From NCBI GenBank assembly GCA_022827045.1, contig JAJDTQ010000247.1:1-19166 (forward strand): a DNA stretch of 19,166 nucleotides, given 5' to 3'. The position numbers and the translations under genes were made by a program. Under the pieces are notes generated by a model. It ran no database searches. It was not told the DNA's origin and saw only the letters and a program-made list of their open reading frames with translations. Below, piece after piece: positions 1-12,533 of the stretch (the stretch's first letter is position 1; each line of letters starts with the position of its first letter). The DNA is from Candidatus Binatia bacterium. GTDB lineage: Bacteria; Desulfobacterota_B; Binatia; UBA9968; JAJDTQ01.

Positions 1-1529
1 TGGTGCGCCCAGTCGTTGTAGTAGGCGCGGTTGTTGTACATGACCACCAGCATGGGGATGTCGTACTTGATGGGCATCCACAGCGCGCCCAGGTCGAACA
101 TCAGGTCGCCGTCGGGCTGGAGGTCCACCACCAGCCTCCCCTGCCCCTTATGGGCCAGCGCCACGCCGATGGACATGCCGATCTGGGTTCCGGTGCCCAG
201 CTCCCGGCCCGGATGCCGGTAGGGTTGGTCGAAGTCCCAGATCTTCTGCACCCAGTCCTTCAGGGTCCCCGCGGTCAGCACCCAGTCCTCGTCCTTGATG
301 GCCTGCCACACCTCGTAGGCCAGCCGGGACTCGGTCATGGGCCGCTGGTCCATCTCCGACTCCACCTGCTTCTGCCACTTGGACCACTGCTGTTCGTGCT
401 TGTCCGCCAGCGCCTTCTTGCGTTCGTCGACGCGCACCTTGAGCGCCGGGTCGGCGTCGATGAGAGACCGGCACGCCCTGGTGAGCTCGGGGATGGTGAT
501 GGAGGTGTCCCCCATGACCCGCAGGTCCCAGTTGTTGTGCTTGTTGTAGTCGGTGGCCCACTTGCTGATCTCGATGTCGGCGAAGCCCGCGTCGACCCAC
601 TTGCAGTCCGGGGCGGTCACCACCGTGATCTCGCGGGTCTGGGTGTTGAGCCGGTGCGATCCCCGGGTCCAGTCCACCACGTCCAGCGCCATCACCAGGT
701 CCACGCCATTGAAGGCGTCGGGGTTGAAGCTCATGCTCAGGGGATGGCGGTTGGGGAAGCCCAGCCGCTTGCAGACGTCGAAGACCGATGCCCCGACCGT
801 TTCGGCCAGCTCCACCGTGGGGTCGAAGCCCTCCGGCATGCGCGCGGCGTACTCGGTGAGCAGCAACGGATTGTCCGCTTTCACCAGCATCTCCGCGGCC
901 TGGGCCACCGCCGCCTGCTCGGGCGCGATGCGCGACGGCACCTTCACCGCAGACGCCGGCGGGATCGTTATGTCATCGGTGAGCGGAGTCTCCTGCAGCG
1001 CCGAGTCGTAGCACATGTAGATGGGGCCCTGGGGCTCGCTCATCATGATGGAGTAGGCGCGGGCGAAGGAATCCGGCACGCCGTGGATGCTGCCGGGCTG
1101 ATAGTCCCACTTGGTGAAGTTGCGCACCGCGTCGCCCTGTGCGAAGGCCGTGTGGATCCAGTCGATGAACGGACGCCGGTACTTCTCGTCCATGGGGCCG
1201 GTGGCGCCGATGACGAACACCGGACAGCGGTCGATGTAGGCGTAGTAGATGCCCATGGGCGCGTGCAGCAGCCCCACCACGTCGTGCACGATGGCGATCA
1301 TGGGCTTGCCCGACGCCTTGGAGTATCCGTGCGCGATCTGCACGGCGATCTTCTCGTGGTTGCACAGGAGCATCTCGGGATCGTTCTCGCCGTAGTTCAC
1401 CATGGAGTCGTGAAGCCCCCGGTAGCTCGCCCCTGGATTCAGGGCGACGTAGGGGATGTCGTAGAGCTTCATGAGGTCGACGATGACGTCCGATTGCCAG
1501 CGCTGGTCCGATTTCTTGATGTCCGACAT
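1..1529 (-). CDS. Thiamine-diphosphate-dependent enzyme, acetolactate-synthase-like large subunit (partial, C-terminus off the left edge)
   Basis: About 509 residues are visible from the ATG at 1529; the 3' end lies outside the window. The N-terminal Pyr domain carries LNPGASYRGLHDS (residues 30-42) and NHEKIA with Glu59, the glutamate that in this superfamily activates the aminopyrimidine ring of ThDP. The C-terminal PP domain shows the cofactor motif: D473-G474-D475, then a gap of about 24 residues, then N499-N500, the metal/diphosphate-binding signature. The family includes acetolactate synthase, benzoylformate decarboxylase and oxalyl-CoA decarboxylase. The visible sequence does not decide the substrate, and no small regulatory subunit is seen. 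The start is supported by AGAGAAAGGG about 5 nt upstream of the ATG. It is divergent from the DUF4399 gene. I infer decarboxylation or carboligation of a 2-oxo acid. The family call is firm; the function is open. Confidence 0.85.
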   Translation of the reverse strand, partial: MSDIKKSDQRWQSDVIVDLMKLYDIPYVALNPGASYRGLHDSMVNYGENDPEMLLCNHEKIAVQIAHGYSKASGKPMIAIVHDVVGLLHAPMGIYYAYIDRCPVFVIGATGPMDEKYRRPFIDWIHTAFAQGDAVRNFTKWDYQPGSIHGVPDSFARAYSIMMSEPQGPIYMCYDSALQETPLTDDITIPPASAVKVPSRIAPEQAAVAQAAEMLVKADNPLLLTEYAARMPEGFDPTVELAETVGASVFDVCKRLGFPNRHPLSMSFNPDAFNGVDLVMALDVVDWTRGSHRLNTQTREITVVTAPDCKWVDAGFADIEISKWATDYNKHNNWDLRVMGDTSITIPELTRACRSLIDADPALKVRVDERKKALADKHEQQWSKWQKQVESEMDQRPMTESRLAYEVWQAIKDEDWVLTAGTLKDWVQKIWDFDQPYRHPGRELGTGTQIGMSIGVALAHKGQGRLVVDLQPDGDLMFDLGALWMPIKYDIPMLVVMYNNRAYYNDWAH

Positions 1530-1568
1530 GGAGACCCTTTCTCTGACGGGAAATTCGCGACCCTGAAC

Positions 1569-1619
1569 CCACTAGGTCATCGTCCGTGGCTTGTCAATGT
1601 GAGAGACGGCTGATAGGGT
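1569..1619. promoter_or_regulatory. Divergent promoter region between the ThDP enzyme and DUF4399 genes
   Basis: On the plus strand TTGTCA (1591-1596) is followed 17 nt later by TAGGGT (1614-1619), a plausible sigma-70 promoter. It would give a leader of about 25 nt for the DUF4399 gene. On the minus strand TTGACA (complement of 1592-1597) overlaps the plus -35 box; its -10 at the right distance, TAGTGG (complement of 1569-1574), is poor. The overlap of the two -35 boxes suggests a shared divergent control region. This rests on consensus matching by eye only. Confidence 0.4.
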
Positions 1620-1650
1620 CTCCGTCACTTTAGCGGAAAGGAGTTCCATC

Positions 1651-2076
1651 ATGAACGGACCACGACTCTGGCGGATCGCCGCCGCGGCACTCGCGGCATC
1701 CCTCGCTCTTGCGGGTTATGCCACGGCACAGGAACAGCGCGTCTACTTCATCGAGCCGAAGGATGGGGCCGAGGTGCGGAGCCCGGTGAAGGTGGTGATG
1801 GGCGTGGAAGGCATGACGATCAAACCTTCCGAAGCCGGCGTGGTCGCCGGGACGGGGCATCACCACATCCTGCTCAACCAGGGCCCCATGCGCGGCGGGA
1901 AGGTGATTCCGACGGACAAGACCCACCTGCATTACGGCAAGGGGCAGACGGAAGCCACGATCAAGCTCGAGCCCGGGGAATACACGCTGACCATGCAGTT
2001 CGCCGACGGCCTCCATCGCTCGTTCGGCAAGAAGATGGCGCACACCATCAAGATCAAGGTGTTGCCGCCCAAGTGA
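1651..2076 (+). CDS. DUF4399 domain-containing secreted protein
   Basis: A 141-aa protein with an N-terminal signal peptide: a basic start (MNGPRLWR), a hydrophobic Ala/Leu stretch at residues 9-23, and a likely signal peptidase I site after AT-A near residue 26. The mature part matches the DUF4399 pattern: RVYFIEPKDGAEV, SPVKVVMGVEGM, GTGHHHILLNQGP, then THLHYGKGQTEA, GEYTLTMQFADG and HRSFGKKM. DUF4399 is a small beta-sandwich periplasmic or secreted family with no established biochemical role. The conserved His cluster (GHHHILL) and the HLHYG motif could suggest metal binding, but that is inference. The start is strongly supported by AAAGGAG at 1637-1643, 7 nt before ATG. The gene stands alone, divergent from the ThDP enzyme and convergent with hicB. 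Confidence 0.9.
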   Translation: MNGPRLWRIAAAALAASLALAGYATAQEQRVYFIEPKDGAEVRSPVKVVMGVEGMTIKPSEAGVVAGTGHHHILLNQGPMRGGKVIPTDKTHLHYGKGQTEATIKLEPGEYTLTMQFADGLHRSFGKKMAHTIKIKVLPPK

Positions 2077-2087
2077 CCGTTGAGGTG

Positions 2088-2115
2088 GTAGGGGCGACCG
2101 GCCGGTCGCCCCTAC
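2088..2115. repeat. Perfect 28-bp palindrome (dispersed intergenic repeat, copy 1)
   Basis: The half-site GTAGGGGCGACCGG is followed directly by its exact reverse complement. It lies in the 105-nt gap between the convergent 3' ends of the DUF4399 gene and hicB. As RNA it would fold into a very GC-rich hairpin on either strand, so it may block read-through in both directions, although no T-tract follows on either side. A degenerate second copy is at 5316-5343, which indicates a dispersed repeat family rather than a chance palindrome. Confidence 0.85.
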
Positions 2116-2181
2116 GGGGAAACCGTTCCGCCGACCCTTTTCTGCAGTTGACCGGGAAGGAGGGCGCGGGGAACGTCGCAA

Positions 2182-2514
2182 TCAGCCCGCGGCACGCGCC
2201 AACACTTCTTCGGCCCACTGATTAAGGCTCTTTCCGGACAGTTCAGCCGCCAGCGCCGCCTTGCGGTGAACCTCCGGGCTCACTCGGAACATCACCTGCC
2301 CGGAAAAGGCCCTTTGCGGTTTCTTTCCGATCTTGGCGCAGGTTTCGATGTAGTCCTCGACAGCCTCGCGGAATGCCTTCCGCAGTCCCCTCACCGTATC
2401 CGCGTGGAAGCCTACACCATCGCGAATGCCGGCGATGCGACCGAAGAAAATCCCGTCGCTGTCGTCATATTCGATCCGGGCCGAATAGCCCTTGTAGGTC
2501 ATTGTATTGGTCAT
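2182..2514 (-). CDS. hicB: HicB-family antitoxin (type II toxin-antitoxin)
   Basis: A 110-aa protein of normal HicB length. The N-terminal HicB-like fold covers about residues 5-60 (YKGYSARIEYDDSDGIFFG, then GIRDGVGFHADTV and AFREAVEDYIE). The C-terminal ribbon-helix-helix-type DNA-binding segment covers about residues 70-108 (GQVMFRVSPEVHRKAALAAE, then SGKSLNQWAEEVLA). HicB antitoxins neutralise the HicA mRNA interferase and repress their own operon. GGAG lies 7 nt before ATG. The start overlaps the stop of an upstream reading frame by 4 nt (ATGA), exactly as in a hicAB operon, but that upstream hicA is truncated (see 2511-2612). HicB is therefore probably an orphan antitoxin, either decaying or retained as a regulator. 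The family call is confident. Confidence 0.88.
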   Translation of the reverse strand: MTNTMTYKGYSARIEYDDSDGIFFGRIAGIRDGVGFHADTVRGLRKAFREAVEDYIETCAKIGKKPQRAFSGQVMFRVSPEVHRKAALAAELSGKSLNQWAEEVLARAAG

Positions 2515-2612
2515 GGAGCCACTCCAATCCGCTCGAGAAATGAACGCGCCGCGAGGATTTGGTAGCGTCTCGCTTCCTTCGCGGGATGCGGGCGGTGAAA
2601 CGTTTGAACCAA
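2511..2612 (-). pseudogene. hicA: hicA toxin remnant (C-terminal part only)
   Basis: Reading the minus strand in the frame whose TGA (2511-2513) overlaps the hicB ATG gives QTFHRPHPAKEARRYQ followed by ILAARSFLERIGVAP and stop. This resembles the C-terminal third of the HicA family that carries the FHRPHP.KE motif and ends in a helix of the type R.FLE..GV.P. Intact members are about 85-90 residues. Upstream of residue Q (about 2606) the frame continues as unrelated sequence with no ATG and no recognisable HicA N-terminus in any frame, so about 50 residues are missing. Only a TTG at 2610-2612 could serve as an internal start. I call it a 5'-truncated pseudogene; the toxin should be inactive. 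The family assignment is from motif memory, not a search. Confidence 0.7.
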
Positions 2613-2715
2613 GGCTCGTGAGCAGTTTGTATTAACCGACCGACGACCACAAGGCTTCCCGTGCAGCGCGGCCGCGTGTTTGACGCCGAGCGGCCATCGT
2701 ACAACACTGCCGACT

Positions 2716-3594
2716 GTGGGACTCGGGATTATCTACGCTATCGCCGGGGGCATCGTGTGGGGCTTTGTGCCGCCCCTGGTGAAGCGAGGGCTCGTGCACT
2801 CCGACGTCGACGCCGCGGTGACCGTCCAGCAGCTCGCCATGGTGGCGTTCCTGCTGGTGGTCTGGGTGGCCGGCTACGGCGCCGGCGGACTGCCGATTCC
2901 CCTCCCCGCGGTTGTCACCTTCGTCATTCTGGGCGCGATCGGCGCCTTTTTCGGCCGCGTTTTCCTGCTCAGGGCTATCGACCAGATCGGGGCCTCCAGA
3001 GCGCAGTCCATCAAGAACGCCTCGCCATTGCTCACCGCTGTAATCGGCGTCACCTTCCTCGGCGAAAGCGCCACCATGGGAACTTTCGCCGGCGTGATCG
3101 TGATCGTGGCCGGCATCCTGCTCATCACGCACACGAAGGGGTCCGAGGCGGAGCCCGGGGCGCCGCTGGTAGGTTTCGGCAACGCCGCTCTCTCCTTTGT
3201 CTTCTACAGCCTGGGCCCGATCCTGAAGCGGCTCGGCGTGCTGCAGGGCGGCGACCCCATCGTGGGCGCGGTGATCACCCAGGTCACCGGGCTGATGTTC
3301 ATCGGCCTCCTGGGCAAGACGGTGCGCATCCGGATCGTTTGGCGCGGAGTGCCCCTGGCCGGCGCCGTGTGCTTCGCCGTTTCCGGCGTCGTCCACGCCA
3401 TCGGCACCATCCTCACCTTCCTGGCGGTAGTCCACGCCCCCGCGGTGATCGTCGGGCCCATCTGGAACATACAGCCCCTGGTCACCTTCGCACTGGCGCA
3501 CTTCACCCTGAAGGGAATCGAGATCGTGCGGATTCAGGACGGCGCGGGCGCGGTCCTGATCGTGGGCGGAGTGTTCCTGTTGGCGTGGACGTGA
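2716..3594 (+). CDS. EamA/DMT-superfamily membrane transporter
   Basis: About 292 aa from the GTG at 2716. The protein is almost wholly hydrophobic, with roughly ten membrane segments in two five-helix halves, the usual DMT/EamA layout. The first helix is GIIYAIAGGIVWGF, followed by PLVKRGL. The end of the first half shows NASPLLTAVIGVTFLGE, the conserved Pro/Glu helix of EamA domains. The second half ends in a corresponding WNIQPLVTFALAHF and a last helix near VLIVGGVFLLAW. These transporters export or import small metabolites; the substrate is unknown here. The start is uncertain. The frame has no ATG between its upstream stop at 2605 and the first helix; candidates are TTG 2680 (304 aa) and GTG 2716, and neither has a Shine-Dalgarno. 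GTG 2716 places helix 1 right at the N-terminus, as is usual. It is convergent with gltD. Confidence 0.82.
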   Translation: MGLGIIYAIAGGIVWGFVPPLVKRGLVHSDVDAAVTVQQLAMVAFLLVVWVAGYGAGGLPIPLPAVVTFVILGAIGAFFGRVFLLRAIDQIGASRAQSIKNASPLLTAVIGVTFLGESATMGTFAGVIVIVAGILLITHTKGSEAEPGAPLVGFGNAALSFVFYSLGPILKRLGVLQGGDPIVGAVITQVTGLMFIGLLGKTVRIRIVWRGVPLAGAVCFAVSGVVHAIGTILTFLAVVHAPAVIVGPIWNIQPLVTFALAHFTLKGIEIVRIQDGAGAVLIVGGVFLLAWT

Positions 3595-3600
3595 AGAGCG

Positions 3601-3724
3601 TCCTTCGACTTCGCTCGCCCTTCGACAGGCTCAGGACTCGCTACGCTTAGGACGAACGGATTTGGGGGAACGACGCTGAACCGTTCTCCGTTCGTCCTGA
3701 GCGTAGCGAAGCGAAGTCGAAGGG
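3601..3724. repeat. Composite inverted repeat between convergent genes
   Basis: The inner arms are 3638-3660 and 3687-3709, complementary over 22 of 23 positions around a 26-nt loop. The outer arms are 3601-3615 and 3710-3724, complementary over 14 of 15. The left side carries an extra unpaired 22-nt block (3616-3637, containing CCCTTCGACAGGCTCAGGAC) that itself resembles the CCTTCGACxxGCTCAGGACGAAC core, so it looks like a copy nested in a copy. This type of repeat is common in intergenic regions of many uncultured bacteria. It fills the gap between the transporter (ends 3594) and gltD (ends 3733) and may act as a bidirectional transcription stop. A 16-nt fragment recurs at 10177-10192. Confidence 0.85.
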
Positions 3725-3732
3725 CGCCAATC

Positions 3733-5229
<1,497 letters not shown>

Positions 5230-5315
5230 AGTAACCCGGAGACGTCACCGAAACGTCCCCTAACCCTAATCCCTCAACGTGTCGTGTCCGGCACCCGGCG
5301 CTGCGGCGAAACCCC

Positions 5316-5343
5316 GCAGGGCGACCGGCCGGCCGCCTCTACG
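5316..5343. repeat. Degenerate copy 2 of the 28-bp palindrome, inside the gltB-gltD gap
   Basis: GCAGGGCGACCGGCCGG followed by CCGCCTCTAC aligns with the perfect palindrome at 2088-2115, with one deletion and a few substitutions. It is preceded by a small hairpin (CTGCGG at 5301-5306 pairing with CCGCAG at 5314-5319). It sits in the 144-nt spacer between the gltB stop (5374) and the gltD start (5229). The stem might tune gltD expression relative to gltB by stopping transcription or stabilising the message; that is inference. Confidence 0.7.
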
Positions 5344-5373
5344 CTTCGCGGTGCGTCGATACGTAGGGTCGAC

Positions 5374-9927
<4,554 letters not shown>

Positions 9928-10254
9928 CTCCAACAGCCCTCTGCAAGACGGCTCCCGCCGGTCTTGGCGACACTCGGAACAAGCCGGAATACCACAAAAT
10001 GGCCCCGGTTTCAGTAGCTATCACGTTTTTGTTAAGGAGACGTCACACGGCCCCTTGACGGCCCATGACCGCAGCCTCCCTGAACGCGGCACTGAGGCAG
10101 GTGGTCGGCTTATTCCGCCGAACTCGGACAGTCTACCAATGTATGGACGTTTTCGCCACGCTTGAAATGCTCTTCGGAGCGAAGTCGAAGGACAGTTCCG
10201 AAATCACGACGGCTCCGGTATAGAAGAACGACACCTGAAACCCGGAGCTACTCG
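9928..10254. other. Divergent intergenic region upstream of gltB and the orphan molybdopterin subunit
   Basis: This 327-nt gap separates two divergently transcribed genes and must hold both promoters. I could not identify a convincing -35/-10 pair on either strand. TTGACG at 10055-10060 lacks a -10 at a suitable distance, and no sigma-54 GG/GC element was seen. The only recognisable element is a 16-nt repeat fragment at 10177-10192. No RNA gene or supported small protein was found. Confidence 0.5.
10177..10192 (+). repeat. 16-nt fragment of the 3601-3724 repeat family
   Basis: GAGCGAAGTCGAAGGA is the exact reverse complement of 3601-3616, the outer left arm of the composite inverted repeat. 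It lies about 60 nt upstream of the molybdopterin subunit start with no matching arm nearby, so it looks like a solo relic of that dispersed repeat family. Sixteen identical bases are unlikely by chance in 19 kb, although the motif is low in complexity. Confidence 0.6.
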
Positions 10255-12531
10255 ATGAAATACGTAGGCCAATCGGTCCGCAGCCTCGACGCGGACGAAA
10301 AAGTCACCGGAACCGCGGTCTACACCGCGGATCTCGCCCTTCCGGGGATGAAGTTCGCCAGGGTCGTCTGCAGTCCCCACGCGCATGCGCGCATCGACGG
10401 GTTCGATCTCGATGACGCGCGCGCGGTCGAGGGCGTGCGCGCCATCGTCACTCATGACAGCCTCGACTTCAGCCGCATGGGGTGCATCCGCACCCTCAAG
10501 CCCTACGGGCAGGCGGTCAAGGATCGGCCGGCGTTGGCCCACGACAAGGTGCGGTTCCAGGGAGAGCCCGTGGTCATCGTGGTGGCCGACAGCGAGACCG
10601 CGGCGGTGGAGGCGGCGGCGCGGGTCGAGGTACGCTACACCCCGCTACCCCAGGTGTCGGAGATGACGTCCGCCATGGAGGGCGGCACGACGGTGCATGA
10701 CGCCGACGCCGACTACGATCGCGAGGGGGAAGACGACTTCGACCACGACTACGGCCGCAACAACTGCGGCGGCACCCACTTCATCCAGGGCGACCCCGAG
10801 CAGGCCTTCCGCGAGGCCGCCCACGTCATCGAGGACCGCTTCACCTTCCCGTCGCTGTTCCACTATCCCATGGAGCCCCACTGTGCCATCGCCACCGTGG
10901 ACGACAAGTCCATTACCGTGCACACCTCCTCGCAGGCCCCCTTCCCGGTGCGGGACGAGCTGGCGCGCATGTTCGGGCTCGAAAACGAGCAGGTGACCGT
11001 GAAGGTCCCCTACGTCGGCGGCGGCTTCGGCTCCAAGGGGCACATCTGCGTCGAGCACCTGGCGATCCTGGCGGCCGCCGCCTCCGGGGAGACGGTGCAG
11101 CTTCGCATGTCCATGGAAGAGACCGCGTTCACCGCCCGGCGACATCCCGCCGAGATCGAGATCCGCACGGGGCTCCGGGAGGACGGCACGCTGCTCTGCC
11201 GGGAGGCGAAAATCCATCTCGACACCGGCGCCTATGCCGATTTCGGAATCCAGGTGACGCGCAAGGCGGCCTTCCGCTCCGTGGGGCCCTACCGGGTGGA
11301 GCACGCCCGCGCCGACTGCTACTCGGTCTACACCAACAAGGTGCCGGCGGGGGCCTTCCGCGGCATCGGCAGCGTCCAGCTCGGTTGGGCCTGCGAGGCC
11401 CACACCGACCACATCTGCACCGAGCTCGGCTACGACCCCATGGAGTTCCGCCTCAAGAACCTGCTGCGGGCCGGCGAGAAATACGTCCTCGGCGGGCCGC
11501 CGCTGGACGGCAGCCCGCACGAAGCGCTGACGGCCTGCCAGGATCTCTTCGAGAAGACCCGCCGCGCGCGGGCGCCCGAGTCCCTGGCGCGACCCGGCGA
11601 GATGATCGGCACCGGCGTCGCCTGCGCCATCAAGGACCTCTCCACCACCCAGTACAACGCCCGCATCGTGTTCGAGGACGACGCCACCTTCACCGTGCAC
11701 GCCAACGCGCCGGAGATCGGCGGCGGCGCCAAGACGGTGCTGGCCCAGACCGCCGCCGAGGCACTCGGCGTGGGCATCGACCGGATCACCATCGCGCCGT
11801 ACGACACCAGCACCACGCCCGGCGCCTCCGGCGTCTACGGAAGCCGCATCACCGTGCTCATGGGCAACGCGGTGAAGCGGGCGTCCGAGGAGCTGCGGGA
11901 ACTGCTGCTGCAACAGGCGGCGTCCCTGACCGACCGGGACGTCCGGGACCTCTCGCTGGAGGACGACGCTTTTTCGAGCGAAGGCGAACCGGTAATGACC
12001 CTGGAGGAGCTCGCGGAAAGGACCACCGGGATCCTCGTGGGCCGCGGCATGGACAAGGCCCTCACCCGCGACCGCATCGACATCCGCACCTGGGAGATCA
12101 ACGCCGGCATCGCGGTGATGGCGGTGGATTCCGAGACCGGCAGGGTGCGCTGCCTGAGCTACGTCTCCTCGGCCGACATCGGGCAGGCCATGCACCCGCT
12201 CCGGTGCGAGGGCCAGGAACAGGGCTCTATCATGTTCGGCCTGGGAAACACGCTCACAGAGGAGCAGGTGTTCGACGGAGCCCTCCTGCTCAACCCCAGC
12301 GCCATCGACTACGCCCTGCCGCGCTTCAAGAACCTGCCCGCGGTGCTGGATTCCGTACTGATCGAGAACCGCGACGGCCCCGGCCCCTTCGGCAGCAAGG
12401 GCATGGCCGAGGGCGGCCTCGCGCCGGTGGCACCGGCCATCGCCGCCGCGCTGCGGCAGGCCGTGGGCATCGTGGTCCATGACCTGCCCATGAACCCCGA
12501 GCGGGTGTACCGGCTGATGGAGACCCGCGGC
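10255..12531 (+). CDS. Xanthine dehydrogenase family protein, molybdopterin-binding (large) subunit, stand-alone
   Basis: 759 aa from ATG 10255 (GGAG 7 nt upstream); the TGA stop is 12532-12534. The N-terminal a/b-hammerhead domain begins KYVGQSVRSLDADEKVTG and reads into YTADLALPGMKFARVV. The molybdopterin domain has YVGGGFGSKG (GGGFGSKG 255-262), GAFRGIGSVQ (366-375, the AFRG active-site loop of XDH/hydroxybenzoyl-CoA-reductase-like enzymes), and GMAEGG with the catalytic Glu719. The loop usually written E-x-GQG reads EIGGG (487-491), with Gly490 where Gln is normal. Enzymes of this family hydroxylate carbon atoms of N-heterocycles, aldehydes or aryl-CoA using water, passing electrons to 2Fe-2S and FAD subunits. 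Neither subunit gene is adjacent; the nearest are at 15551-16895. The substrate cannot be named. It overlaps the YbaK-domain gene by 1 nt. Confidence 0.9.
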
Positions 12532-12533
12532 TG

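Noticed and set aside
2465..2707. Minus-strand frame (80 codons) considered as the HicA toxin
   Set aside because: Its translation shows no HicA pattern. The HicA-like residues are in a different frame that ends at the hicB start.
5258..5275. Telomere-like CCCTAACCCTAATCCCT stretch between gltB and gltD
   Set aside because: Only two imperfect units; a chance run with no array.
10055..10060. TTGACG as the -35 box of the orphan large-subunit gene
   Set aside because: No acceptable -10 hexamer at 16-18 nt, and the distance to the start codon is about 195 nt.
10065..10223. 52-codon frame starting MTAASLNAAL upstream of the orphan large subunit
   Set aside because: The only AAGGAG is about 25 nt too far from the ATG, and the frame runs through the repeat relic. 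No support beyond chance openness.
10645..12480. 611-codon minus-strand frame opposite the orphan molybdopterin subunit
   Set aside because: A GC-driven shadow frame; the plus-strand protein has clear family motifs.
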